Origin: Lolium rigidum
Taxonomy: Eukaryota > Streptophyta > Magnoliopsida > Poales > Poaceae
Reading direction: 5' to 3'
Assembly: GCF_022539505.1 (NCBI RefSeq)
Contig: NC_061514.1
Location: 343,588,644-343,652,643, forward strand
DNA length: 64,000 nt
This document shows, one piece after another, positions 10,852-21,870 of the stretch. A model generated the notes under the pieces. The model saw nothing but the letters and a program-made list of their open reading frames with translations, was not told the DNA's origin and did no database searches. The translations under genes and the position numbers were made by a program. The stretch's first letter is position 1. Each line of letters opens with the position of its first letter.

Positions 10852-13442
10852 AGCATCCCCAAGCTTAGTTACTGCTCGTCCCGAGCGAGTAAAACGATAA
10901 CAAAGATAATTTACGAAGTGATATGCCATCATAACCTTGATCATACTATTTGTAAACATATGTAGTGGATGCGAGTGATCATAACAATGGTGATGACATG
11001 AGTAAACAGGTGAATCATATAGCAAAGACTTTTCATGAATAGTACTTCAAGACAAGTATTAATAAGTCTTGCATAAGAGTTAACTCATAAAGCAATAAAT
11101 CAAAGTAAAGGTATTGAAGCAACACAAAGGAAGATTAAGTTTCAGCGGTTGCTTTCAACTTGTAACATGTATATCTCATGGATAATTGTCAATATAGAGT
11201 AATATAACAAGTACAATATGCAAATATGTAGGAATCAATGCACGGTTCACACAAGTGTTTGCTTCTTGAGGTGGAGAGAAATAGGTGAACTGACTCAACA
11301 TAAAAGTAAAGAGAATGGTCCTTCAAAGAGGAAAGCATCGATTGCTATATTTGTGCTAGAGCTTTTATTTTGAAAACATGAAACAATTTTGTCAACGGTA
11401 GTAATAAAGCATATGAGTTATGTACATTATATCTTACAAGTTGCAAGTCTCATGCATAGTATACTAATAGTGCCCGCACCTTGTCCTAATTAACTTGGAC
11501 TACCGGATCTTTGCAATGCACATGTTTTGACCAAGTGTCACAATGGGGTACCTCCATGCCGCCTGTACAAAGGTCTAAGGAGAAAGCTCGCATTTTGGAT
11601 TTCTCGCTTTTGATTATTCTCAACTTAGACATCCATACCGGGACAACATGGACAACGAGATAATGGACTCCTCTTTTATGCATAAGCATGTGGCAACAAT
11701 TATTATTCTCATATGAGATTGAGGATATGTGTCCAAACCGAAACTTCCACCATGAATCATGGCTTTAGTTAGCGGCCCAAAGTTCTTCTCTAACAATATG
11801 CATGCTCCAACCATGAAGGTGGTAGATCTCTCTTGCTTCGGACAAGACGGACATGCATAGCAACTCACATGATATCCAACAAAGAATAGTTGATGGCGTC
11901 CCCGAAACATGGTTATCGCTCAACAAGCAACTTAATAAGAGATAAAGTGCATAAGTACATATTCAATACTACAATAGTTTTTAAGCTATTTGTCCCATGA
12001 GCTATATATTGCAAAGGTGAATGATGGAATTTTAAAGGTAGCACTCAAGCAATTTACTTTGGAATGGCGGATAAATACCATGTAGTAGGTAGGTATGGTG
12101 GACACAAATGGCATAGTGGTTGGCTCAAGTATTTTGGATGCATGAGAAGTATTCCCTCTCGATACAAGGTTTAGGCTAGCAAGGTTATTTGAAACAAACA
12201 CAAGGATGAACGGTACAGCAAAACTCACATAAAAGACATATGGTAAACATTATAAGACTCCATACCGTCTTCCTTGTTGTTCAAAACTCAATACTAGATG
12301 TTATCTAGACTCTAGAGAAACCAAATATGCAAACCAAATTAGCAAGCTCTAAGTATTTCTTCATTAATGGGTGCAAAGTATATGATGCAAGAGCTTAAAC
12401 ATGAGCACAACAATTGCCAAGTATCAAATTATCCAAGACATTTTAGAGTTACTACATGTAGCATTTTCCAATTCCAACCATATAACAATTTAACGAAGGA
12501 GAAACTTCGCCATGAATACTATGAGTAGAACCTAAGGACATATTTGTCCATATGCAACAGCGGAGCGTGTCTCTCTCCCATAAAGTGAATGCTAGGATCC
12601 ATTTTATTCAAACAAAACAAAAACAAAAACAAACCGACGCTCCAAGCAAAGTACATAAGATGTGGCCGAATAAAAATATAGTTTCGGGGAGGAACTCGAT
12701 AATGTTGTCGATGAAGAAGGGGATGCCTTGGGCATCCCCAAGCTTAGACGCTTGAGTCTTCTTAATATATGCAGGGGTGAACCACCGGGGCATCCCCAAG
12801 CTTAGAGCTTTCACTCTCCTTGATCATATTGCATCATACTCCTCTCTTGATCCTTGAAAACTTCCTCCACACCAAACTCGAAACAACTCATTAGAGGGTT
12901 AGTGCATAATAAAAATTCACATGTTCAGAGGTGACACAATCATTCTTAACACTTCTGGACATTGCATAAAGCTACTGGACATTAATGGATCAAAGAAATT
13001 CATCCAACATAGCAAAAGAGGCAATGCGAAATAAAAGACAGAATCTGTCAAAACAGAACAGTCCGTAAAGATGGATTTTATTAGGCCACCAGACTTGCTC
13101 AAACGAAAATGCTCAAATTGAATGAAAGTTGCGTACATATCTGAGGATCACTCACGTAAATTGGCATAATTTTTTGATTTACCTACAGAGAATTAGACTC
13201 AGATTCGTGACAGCAAAGAAATTTGTTTCTGCGCAGTAATCCAAATCTAGTACTTACTTTTCTATCAAAGACTTTACTTGGCACAACAAAACATAAAACT
13301 AAGATAAGGAGAGGTTGCTACAGTAGTAAACAACTTCCAAGACACAAATATAAAATAAAGTACTGTAGGTAAAAAAAAACATGGGTTGTCTCCCATAAGC
13401 GCTTTTCTTTAACGCCTTTCAGCTAGGCGCAGAAAGTGTATC
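10852..13442 (-). other. Element A non-coding internal region with PPT
   Basis: No ORF of note. The polypurine-type tract CTAAGCTTGGGGATGC (minus strand, 10867-10852) abuts the 3' LTR. The same AAGCTTGGGGATGC motif recurs internally at about 12732-12746 and 12790-12804, the former as part of an inverted repeat (GGGGATGCC / GGCATCCCC, 12719-12739). The equivalent region exists in elements B and D. Confidence 0.75.
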
Positions 13443-14087
13443 TCAAGTAGCATCGAGAGATGGTGCACCTACAGCGGGGTTTGGAGTTTTCTCAACCATG
13501 CATAGTATATTAGATACATAAGTTTCAGCGTCTCCCTTTTCATTAGTCTTGGGCTTGCTACTCTCATCAAACAAATTTTCAGGAACAAGCCAAGCATAGT
13601 TATGTTCTAGTGCATCATTCATAGCTAGGAGTTTACATGGTATTGGTGCTTTGATCTCCCCACCATCATTAATATTATTAGTGTATCTTATCCTATCCAT
13701 ATCCATTTTTTCAAGGAGACCAACAAAATTAGTATGAGAACCAAGCATATTAAATTTAGCGAAGACCTTTCTAGCCTCTCTTGCTAGACCACCAAATTCT
13801 CTAAGAAGGGTTTCTAAAACAAAATCTTTCTTTTCCCCTCTTCCATATCACCAAGTGTGAGAAACATGTGTTGGATTATAGGATTTAGATTAACAAATTT
13901 AGTTTCCAACGAGCGAACTAAAGCAGCGAGCAGCAATTTCATAAGTAGGAGCAAGTTCTACCAAGTGTCTATCTTCAAAATCTTCAACGGTACTAACATG
14001 GGTGAAAAATTCTTCTATATTGTTTCTCCCAATGATAGACCCGCGTCCTACCGGTATGTTCTTTGTGGTAAAATTGAAAGGAAACAT
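13443..14087 (-). pseudogene. Element A short ORF, frameshifted
   Basis: The start at 14087 opens a frame containing VGRGSIIGRNNIEEFFTHVS and FEDRHLVELAPTYE. This is homologous to the intact 65-codon ORF of element D. The frame breaks near 13910 and again near 13805, each consistent with a one-base indel, then resumes as a 101-codon stretch (13748-13443) ending TPNPAVGAPSLDAT. D lacks the middle part and joins the two conserved ends directly. I recognise no named domain; a retroelement-encoded structural role is a guess. The stop is followed by the same CACTTTCTGCGCC sequence as in B and D. Confidence 0.65.
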
Positions 14088-14109
14088 GATGGAATAAGTA
14101 AAGTAAATG

Positions 14110-14322
14110 CAAGTAACTAATTTTTTTGTGTTTTTGATATAGCAAACAAGACAGCAAATAAAGTAAAGCTAGCAACTAATTTTTTTGTGTTTTGATATAA
14201 TGCAGCAAACAAAGTAGTAAATAAAATAAAGAAAGACAAAAACAAAGTAAAGAGGTTGAGAAGTGGAGACTCCCCTTGCAGCGTGTCTTGATCTCCCCGG
14301 CAACGGCGCCGAAAAATATGCT
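14110..14322 (-). promoter_or_regulatory. Element A leader and tRNA-Asp primer-binding site
   Basis: The primer site (minus strand GGCGCCGTTGCCGGGGAG, 14310-14293) lies just inside the 5' LTR and is complementary to the 3' end of plant tRNA-Asp. Downstream, the leader contains a tandem pair of AACACAAAAAAATTAGTT-like units (around 14117-14210), also duplicated in B and D. Confidence 0.75.
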
Positions 14323-15925
14323 TGATGGCGTGTATTTCACACGTTCGTTGGGCAACCCCAAGAGGAAGGTATGATGCGCACAGCAGCAAGTTTTCCCTCG
14401 GAAAGAAACCAAGGTTTATCGAACCAGGAGGAGCCAAGAAGCACGTTGAAGGTTGATGGCGGCGGGATGTAGTGCGGCGCAACACCGGAGATTCCGGCGC
14501 CAACGTGGAACCTCGCACAACACAACCAAAGTACTTTGCCCCAACGAAACAGATGAGGTTGGCAATCTCACCGGCTTGTCTGTAACAAAGGATTAACCGT
14601 ATTGTGTGGAAGATGATTGTTTGCAGAGAAAATAGTAAAAACAAGTATTGCAAGCAGATTTGTATTTCGGTATTAAAGAATGGACCGGGGTCCACAGTTC
14701 ACTAGAGGTGTCTCTCCCATAAGATAAAAGCATGTTGGGTGAACAAATTACAGTCGGGCAATTGACAAATAGAGAGGGCATAACAATGCACATACATGAC
14801 ATGATAAGTATAGTGAGATTTAATTGGGCATTACGACAAAGTACATAGACCGCCATCCAACTGCATCTATGCCTAAAAAGTCCACCTTCGAGTTATCATC
14901 CGAACCCCTCCAGTATTAAGTTGCAAAGCAACAGACAATTGCATTAAGTATGGTGCGTAATGTAATCAATAACTACATCCTCGAACATAGCATCAATGTT
15001 TTATCCCTAGTGGCAACGAGCACAACACAACCTTAGAACTTTCGTCACACTGTCCCGTGTGTCAATGCGGGCATGAACCCACTATCGAGCATAAGTACTC
15101 CCTCTTGGAGTTAAAAGTAAAAACTTGGCCAGAGCCTCTACTAGAAACGGAGAGCATGCAAGATCATAAACAACACATGTATAATAACTTGATAATTAAC
15201 ATGACATAGTATTCTCTATCCATCGGATCCCGACAAACACAACATATAGAATTACAGATAGATGATCTTGATCATGTTAGGCAGCTCACAAGATCCGACA
15301 ATGATAGCACAATGAGGAGAAGACAACCATCTAGCTACTGCTATGGACCCATAGTCCAGGGGTAGACTACTCACTCATCACACCGGAGGCGGCCATGGCG
15401 GCGTAGAGTCCTCCGGGAGATGATTCCCCTCTCCGGCAGGGTGCCGGAGGCGATCTCCTGGATCCCCCGAGATGGGATCGGCGGCGACGGCGTCTCAGTA
15501 AGGTTTTCCGTATCGTGGCTCTCGGTACCGGGGGTTTCGTCACGGAGGCTATTTGTAGGCGGAAGGGTAGGTCAAGAGGCGGCACGGGGGCCCCACACCA
15601 CGGGGCCGCGCGGCCAAGGGGGGGCCGCGCCGCCCTATAGTGTGGCCCCTCCGTGGCCCCTCTTCGTCTCTCCTTCGGACTTCGGAAGCTTCGTGAGAAA
15701 ATAGGCCCCTGGGCTTTGATTTCGTCCAATTCCGAGAATATTTCGTTACTAGGATTTCTGAAACCAAAAACAGCAGAAAACAAAGAATCGGCACTTCGGC
15801 ATCTTGTTAATAGGTTAGTTCCAGAAAATGCACGAATATGACATAAAGTGTGCATAAAACATGTAGGTATCATCAATAATATGGCATAGAACATAAGAAA
15901 TTATCGATACGTCGGAGACGTATCA
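14323..15925 (-). repeat. 5' LTR of element A
   Basis: 1603 bp. Begins TGATACGTCTCCGACGTATCG at 15925 and ends GCCATCA at 14323 on the minus strand. The first 20 bases include the palindrome GATACGTC-TCC-GACGTATC. A GC-rich part (15360-15680) precedes an AT-rich part. Confidence 0.92.
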
Positions 15926-15946
15926 AAAACCCCGCATGTACACTTA

Positions 15947-16937
15947 GGGTGTGTTTGGTAGACCGGGTCACCACAGAAAGACTATCCCACCTGAGAAAAT
16001 CTGACCTTATACAAGTTAAGCTGAGATTTACCACGTATTTGGTAGGTCGGACGTGCTCAGCCATGGTGAGGTAAGATGTTGTTTGGTGAGCCAAGTCTGA
16101 GCTCAACGGTTCACACATAAAGCAATTTGCAGAGAGGTTCAGAATTTTACACAAAGAACCTTCAACACAAAAATAAAAAAGCAATCAGACCCTCAGCCGG
16201 GCCTGGAGCAGATTGCCGGCGATGGCTGGCCGTGGGGCGCCGGCAGTGGTGGGAGGCGGCAGAAGAAGGGCCGTGGGGCGCCGGCGCTGGCTCGTCTGGC
16301 CTCTTTCCGGCGCGGGAGGAGCAAGGGCGCCGGCGCTGAGGCGCGTCTGGCCGCCGGGAGCTGAGGCGCGTCTGGACTGGCTTCGACACGCGGGCAACGT
16401 GGAGGTCCAGCGACGGCGGGGGGCGTCCAGGGTCGGGCTGCGTCCAGGGACGGGCGGCGGCGCTCCAGGCCGTGGTTGGCGACGACGAAACCTGGCGGCG
16501 CAAGGAGGCGGCCACGGGAAGAGAGACGCGGGCAACGTGGAGGTCCAGCGACGGCGGGGGCCGTCCAGGGTCGGGCGGCGTCCAGGGACGGGCGGCGGCG
16601 CTCTAGGCCGTGGTTGGCGACGACGAAACCTGGCGGCGCAAGGAGGCGGCCACGGGAAGAGAGAGAGGAGGCGTGTTCCGGTTGGGGGAAATGAGGCTGC
16701 GGGGTGGGGGTTTGGGGGTGGGGCAGGCCACGGCTACAGTGTTTTGCGGGATTGCCTCATCCGGGATGAGTAGGGAAGCTCGATCTGGGCTTCGCTCTTC
16801 AACCCGGCTCTGAGGCCTTTTTCGTATCCCCTCAGCAGTGTGGAGATGGCCCGAGCCGGGCTAACAAACACCGGATCTCCTCAAAATCTCCGTTGAGAGG
16901 AGATTTTCTGAGTAGCCCCGGGCTACCAAACACACCC
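15947..16937. mobile_element. Harbinger-type element with GC-rich interior (991 bp)
   Basis: The ends GGGTGTGTTTGGTAGACCGGG and, on the reverse strand, GGGTGTGTTTGGTAGCCCGGG are an almost perfect inverted repeat. TTA flanks both sides (15944-15946, 16938-16940), the usual PIF/Harbinger target duplication. The interior (16200-16740) is extremely GC-rich and open in several frames, the longest 16213-16773 (186 codons, Gly/Arg-rich, low complexity). It has no transposase, so it is non-autonomous. The GC-rich body may be captured gene sequence, but I recognise no product. Confidence 0.82.
16389..16664 (+). repeat. 138-bp tandem duplication in the Harbinger element
   Basis: Two near-identical copies, about 16389-16526 and 16527-16664, each starting ACGCGGGCAACGTGGAGG and ending CCACGGGAAGAGAG. 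The unit is 46 codons, so the duplication preserves reading frame through the 186-codon GC-rich ORF. Confidence 0.88.
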
Positions 16938-16957
16938 TTATTTGTGGATGGAGGGAG

Positions 16958-17112
16958 TAGCTCATTCTAACAAATTAAATATAAATGGTGTTTCAAAGTT
17001 TTGTAATATTCTAAAAAAAAAACTGGTTGTAGGTAATAAGTATGTATCCTACAAAATTGTAAATTTGTAATACAAAATTCATTGTACTATGGGTTAGTAA
17101 AGATAAAAAATT
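16958..17112. other. Short AT-rich spacer ending in a MULE target site
   Basis: Nothing coding. Its last nine bases (TAAAAAATT, 17104-17112) are duplicated at 18447-18455. Confidence 0.6.
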
Positions 17113-18446
17113 GGAAAATGCTTCGCTGCCCCCGGACGATCGAGCCTCCGTTCCCCCGCACGCAGCGCGTGACGTGTGTCCCTGTGGGTCCCGCAAAACC
17201 TTATCTCTTCTCTACCTTTCTCCTTTCCCCTGCAGAACCGCATCGCAAGCGCGCAGCTCCGCGCTGGACACTGCCCAGCTTCCGCGCCCGGCGACCCTCC
17301 TATGGCGCCTCGCTCCGTCTCCACACCACCTGCTCCGCCGCCGACGAGACCCGTGGCTTTGCTCATGTATCCCACGCATCACCGCAGCGGACGCCTCCGC
17401 GCGGCCGCTTCAGCCTTCCCCTCACCAGAGCAGACCTCGCTGACGCCCACCACCGATTCCTCTCCCAGCCTGACTTCTGCCCCGGACGCCTCCACCACCG
17501 CGGCTGCGAGCACGCACCGCGGAGCAGACCTGGCCTCGGTCATTTCTAAGGCGAGGTCGACTACCACTCCCGGGCTTCCGGCTGGGCACGCACAACTGTA
17601 TGGAGTCCGCATGCATCTTCCCACCATGGGTGTTTCAAGGCCGCCGCCGGGTTGCTGCAAGGGTTTGACTACGGAGCTGCTACCGGCCAGCGCCGAAGCT
17701 ACATGCGGCCAGCGCCGAAGATACATGCGGCCAGCGCTGATGCTACTTTCGGCCACCGTCGTTGCTACATGCCGCGACCGCTTTGCTACAAGGTCCATGA
17801 CGTCGATGCTACCTGCGGCCACCGCGGTTGCTACTTGCAGCCACCCCGCTGCTACATGCAGCGACCGCCGTTGCTACAAGGTCCATGGCGCCAATGCTAC
17901 CTGTGGCCACCGCCGTTGCTACAAACGCCATGGCGCCGATGCTACATACGTCGACCGTCGTTGCTACAAGGGGCCATGGCGCCGTTGCTGCTACATGCGT
18001 CCGCCGCGGTTGCTACTTAGGGCCGCCTCCATTGCTTCATGCGGCCACCGCCGTTGCTACTCAGCCGCCGTCGTTGCTACAGGCGGTGCTGCAAGCGAGC
18101 GGCGTGAGGGCTCGTCTTCTCCGGCGGCGTGTGTCCCACTTGAGGACATAGACGCACAGTTTTTGCAAAAGAGGTTCCTGCCGGCGGCCAGCGGGGTTCA
18201 GGGCCGAGCTCCGCCGCGCTTGCGGGGTCCAGGGAGAAGCTACGCCGGCTCCTACCGCCGCGCATAGTTTTTTTTATCCCTCTTCTGTTTCTTTTTTCTG
18301 TGTCGCCTCCGTTCGAGTGTGCGTGCGGAGATGAGATGCCAGGCTGGCGAAAGGAGATCAAGCGGTTGAGTACGACTCCATCGGACGGTGCGCAAGGCGG
18401 AGGATCTGGCGATTCTATCCCCCGGGGGACGCCCAGCAGTCCCCAT
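17113..18446. mobile_element. Mutator-like element with GC-rich repeat ORF
   Basis: TAAAAAATT flanks both sides (17104-17112 and 18447-18455), a 9-bp duplication typical of Mutator-like elements. The ends are weakly inverted: GGAAAATGCTTCGCTGCCCCCGG at the left and, on the reverse strand, GGGGACTGCTGGGCGTCCCCCGG at the right. The interior has no transposase. It is GC-rich with an open frame of 363 codons (17176-18267) whose middle (17755-18080) consists of degenerate repeats with a GTTGCTACA core, giving RRCYK- and ATCGH-like peptides. All three forward frames are partly open there, so coding is doubtful. Confidence 0.7.
17755..18082 (+). repeat. Degenerate GTTGCTAC tandem array
   Basis: About ten GTTGCTAC or GCTGCTAC cores spaced irregularly by roughly 20-50 bases, interleaved with GCGGCCACCG and CATGGCGCC segments. 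Similar units (GAAGCTACATGCGGCCAGCG) extend back to 17690. Meaning is unknown. Confidence 0.75.
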
Positions 18447-18455
18447 TAAAAAATT

Positions 18456-19262
18456 CTGTCAATTATGGGGATTTTGAAAATGTCTACTATTCAATACTCT
18501 CATAATTATTCTTTTGTCATTATTGTGTAGACCATAGTATAATGTATTTCGTATTAAAATTTTACATATTTGTAACAAATATCCCCAACTACATCCATAT
18601 TTATTTTCGGTTTTTTTTTTTTTTGAAACCTCAAAATATGGATATTTTTTAGAAAATACGAGCTACTTATAAGCCATCCTCACAAATGCCATACTCGAGC
18701 TAGAGCTTTTTATAAGGACACGCGGTGCTATAGCACCCGTTTGTCTTACAAAGTGCCCACCCTGTCTGAACGCAATTATTTCCAAAAAAGGAAAGTAGTC
18801 CCAAACATGAAAGCGACATCCAAAACTAAAACGTGTTTAGTCCGTTGCACCCAGCACAGTACAAATGTTTTGACCCAATATTTTTTTGACCGACCCTCTA
18901 CCATCTTTTAAGCTGGATGCATAAAAATCATAACGATGCACTTAGAAACATTTACATGCAGAACTCAAAAATTACATCCAGAACTCAAAAATTACATCAC
19001 ACGGAATTTTTTTTTAGGTAGCTTTGCAATTGTAATTTACATGTAGTTGGGCACACTGGAAAAAATACATCCATGGGTTAATAATGTACATCTAGAATCT
19101 GGCACTAAAGCTTTATAAATTAATAAATTACATCCGAAAATCAGAAGAAAATACACCTTGATATTTTCATCATTTAGATGTAAAAGAAATATAAAAATTA
19201 CATCCATTTTCAAAAAAAATACATGCAAAGTTGAGGCAAAAGTTACTGTTGTTACATTCATC
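18456..19262. other. Intergenic, AT-rich
   Basis: No gene is recognised. It contains a poly-T run (about 18610-18625) and a 20-bp direct repeat of ACATSCAGAACTCAAAAATT at about 18953-18992, with further ATTACATCC motifs to 19260. GGACACGCGGTGCTATAGCACC near 18717 looks like a Mutator-type terminus, but its partner is not convincing. Confidence 0.4.
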
Positions 19263-19830
19263 CATAAATCTGGATGAACAAACAAGAGAATGTCAGAAAT
19301 TGTAGCTCACCTTGGTGCAGCGTGAGGGTGTTGAATTGGAGTGGAGGAGCACCTGGGACACGGGAGACCGCCCTCCCGGTCGGCCGCCGACGTTGGACGA
19401 CATCCTGGGAAGGGGAGGCGCCGGCGACGGTCGTCGGGCGGCCGAGACGCGCCCGCTACCGTGGTCTCGGGTGGAGGCAGAGGCGTATCGGGCATTGGTC
19501 CTACGGCCGCGTCGTCGACGCTAAGTCCAGGACGACTGTGCGACGGAGCGAGAGCGGTGAAGCCGGACTGGCGGCTGGCGCAGATCGGGGTGGCCATGGT
19601 GCCCATGTGCGAGTCGAGGGAGGGCCTCGCGGGAGGTTGGGGAAGGCGGAGCAGAGGCGGCGGAAGAGAGCAGGACGTGAGACCGGCACGAGCACATCCA
19701 GCAGGGTGGCGCCATGGCTAGGCGGAGAGTAGTTCACGGGAGATTTCTCTCGCAGAGATCGTGGGGGTGGGGAGTGGATAAGGATGTGTTGCGTGGAGGA
19801 GGGAGAGCCACGTGCGGGGCTGAAACCGTT
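19263..19830. other. GC-rich island with overlapping low-complexity frames
   Basis: Several Arg/Gly/Pro-rich frames are open on both strands (for example 19274-19732 and 19341-19721), which is the expected result of high GC rather than coding. No domain is recognised. By analogy with 17113-18446 this may be the body of another Mutator-like element or a captured gene fragment. Confidence 0.35.
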
Positions 19831-21028
19831 TCATCTAATCCGCTCAATGTAGATCGGACGCTGGAGAGGCAGGAGCACTGCCTAAGACAACACGGTGCCC
19901 CATCACGAATTAGATTTGGGGTTTTTATAATGGAGACTCTTCTATTGTGTGATTACGAGAAAAAGAGACCTATACATGTGCTCCTCCTTTTCCGCCGCCT
20001 GGCTCGGCTCGTCAATGCTGAATGAGCAGAGCGGAGTTAATAAGACATATGCCTCTGGTGTAAATCAATAAATCTATTTTCTTATTGATCAAAATCAGTC
20101 CATCCAATTGGATAGCTAGTTGTGCCTAATCCTACGCTCATCCTATGCAACTACTTAAGCTAACCTCCATTGGCGCGCGGGATCATACTTTTTTTGAACA
20201 GGTTAGCAATGGTACTAGCAGCAGCGAGTTAGGTCAGAGGCATGATGCCTGGACTCGATCATGGTGTATTGGTGTGCCGTTAGTCAAAGATGTGCCTCCA
20301 CCTAACTAAAGTTTGGGAAAGTTTGGTTCTCTCGTAGCTTCTGCACGGCTACTTCTATACTTTCAGCTCGGCGTGCGTGTCACTCTGTCATTTCCAGGAT
20401 TCCAAGCCTAATCAAGCTTAAGCAAGTACTTACTGCCTTCGATCTAGAGCAAGCACACGTAATTTCTGCTGCTTTCCACTTGCACCAAGCATTGTTGAAA
20501 GAAAACGTTTATGTAGGAAATAAAGTGCTTAGCCGGCCGGCCTAGCTAGGCTAAGCACGTTCTGATACGATTTGCTCTTGTTTCCGGATTTCGAGGTGTG
20601 CAAATGAGCAATAAGCATGTGCCTGGATTCGAATCCTTGCCATAATGAAAACATGAGCGAAGAATAAAGGCGTAAAGGTCCGATCTTGATCCATCACTTT
20701 TTAGAGATGCTAATTTGAGAGTTAGAGGGGTGTTTAGCTGTGTTCATGCCTTGGTAGAGGCATGCAAGTACTTAAGCATGCATGCTTTGAAACCTAGAGA
20801 TCAACGACGAGATATCTCTTGATTCGCTCTTTGCATGTGTGGGAGGGAAGATGCATGCAACTAGATAAATTAATCGCCGGTAAAATGTCAGCACCGTCAC
20901 ATGAAGTACTGTACAAAATATATGCCGTTACCACTAACTAAGTAGACGATACTATCTGTAAAAAAAAAGAAGACGATACTAGATGTCTAGGGGACCGTAT
21001 CGATTCCACATAAGTTTGTATATCACTA
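19831..21028. other. Intergenic, nothing recognised
   Basis: No supported ORF, RNA gene or transposon terminus. It ends at the first base of a CACTA terminus. Confidence 0.45.
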
Positions 21029-21870
21029 CACTAGTAGAAAAAGGACTTTTAGTCCCAATTTATAAGGGGCTTTAGTCCCGGTTGTACAACCGGGACTAAA
21101 CAAGCGGGACTAATCCCCCCCCCCCCCCCTCCCTTCCTTTAGTCCCGGTTGCTTAAGAACCGGGACTAAAGGTCCATCCATGTGGACTGGCTAGGAGCTG
21201 GGGCTGGTGCACCCTTTAGTCTCCGTTGGTCTGACCAATCGGGACTAAAGGGCTCTCCAGGTTTAGGGTTTAAACCCTAAATTTAGTTTTATTTTGTTGT
21301 GTTTTTATTTTTTATATATTATTTTGTGTTTTATTTTAATTTCAAAGAAGGTTCAATACACATATTCTACGCTAGTATATACACGTTTACACGTTGATGC
21401 ATATGAATATATAATTTCAAACAAGTATGAAATTTCAAACAAGAAGAATTCAAGAGATGAATATATAATATTCAATCTCTTGACCATATATACAATTTCA
21501 AACAAGTTTCCATATACAACTGTTTAATTAATTTTTCGGCATTAGAAGTTCTTCATCCTAAAAATAGTGTTGTCCATTAGGATGGAGGATCTTCCTCATC
21601 ATAAATTCAGCAAATTCCTCTTGAATTGGTCGGAAGCGAGTTTCTGGATTAAGCTTCTCCCGCAAGTCATACACCCGCAAGTTAATATCGGCAGCCCTCC
21701 GCTCGGATGTGTATGTCCGAATGAACTCACAAACGTGAGAAAAATATGTGAAGTTCAGTCAGTTCGTGATGCTTGCATTGATGCCCATATCTACCTTTCA
21801 TATGGAGTACATCATTATCATCACCGGCATAGTTTCGTTCTTTCGTATGTATACATTATCATCTAATTAA
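21029..21870 (-). mobile_element. CACTA element end (truncated)
   Basis: Begins CACTAGTAGAAAAAGG, the typical terminus of grass CACTA (En/Spm) transposons. Subterminal repeats of TTTAGTCCCGGTTG and its reverse complement CAACCGGGACTAAA follow (21050-21255), interrupted by a run of C at 21114-21130. A coding remnant on the minus strand (21558-21755) shows this is the 3' end relative to transcription. No opposite terminus was found in the following sequence, so the element is truncated and the right limit is approximate. Confidence 0.75.
21558..21755 (-). pseudogene. Remnant of a CACTA-associated protein (C-terminus)
   Basis: On the minus strand an open stretch ends at the stop codon at 21560-21558. 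It contains CEFIRTYTSERRAADIN and PETRFRPIQEEFAEFMM and ends HPNGQHYF. An in-frame stop near 21757 truncates it. The hydrophilic, helix-prone sequence and its position next to CACTA subterminal repeats suggest the C-terminus of a protein encoded by grass CACTA elements. That assignment is from memory and moderate. Confidence 0.5.

Larger units (their letters stand above)
9254..15925 (-). mobile_element. Element A: complete non-autonomous Athila-like LTR retrotransposon
   Basis: It is flanked by aaaac at 9249-9253 and 15926-15930. The LTRs (1.6 kb) read TGATACGTC...CGCCATCA on the minus strand. The internal region has a tRNA-Asp-type primer site, a frameshifted short ORF and a long non-coding stretch, with no reverse transcriptase or integrase. 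LTRs and internal flanks closely match element B and more distantly D, so these are one family. Lineage (Athila, Ty3/gypsy) is inferred from the tRNA-Asp primer site and the gag domain in B. Confidence 0.9.
9007..16957. mobile_element. Stowaway MITE split by two younger insertions
   Basis: The left end CTCTCTCCGTACTCAAATAAG (9007) and the reverse complement of the right end, CTCCCTCCATCCACAAATAAG (to 16957), form the inverted repeat typical of Stowaway (Tc1/mariner) MITEs. TA flanks both sides (9005-9006 and 16958-16959). After removing element A with one aaaac copy and the Harbinger element with one TTA copy, about 280 bp of MITE remains (9007-9253, 15931-15946, 16941-16957). It is non-coding. 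Confidence 0.75.

Noticed and set aside
15367..15894. Frames of 80-175 codons in the LTRs of A, B, C and D (also 10306-10728, 37415-37816, 46415-46816, 51688-52098, 63593-63889)
   Set aside because: They are homologous non-coding LTR sequence; frames are shifted between copies and contain low-complexity Pro/Arg-rich peptides.
18700..19920. Possible second Mutator-like element (GCGGTGCTATAGCACC at the left, CACGGTGCCCC at the right)
   Set aside because: The ends align poorly and I found no 9-bp target duplication.
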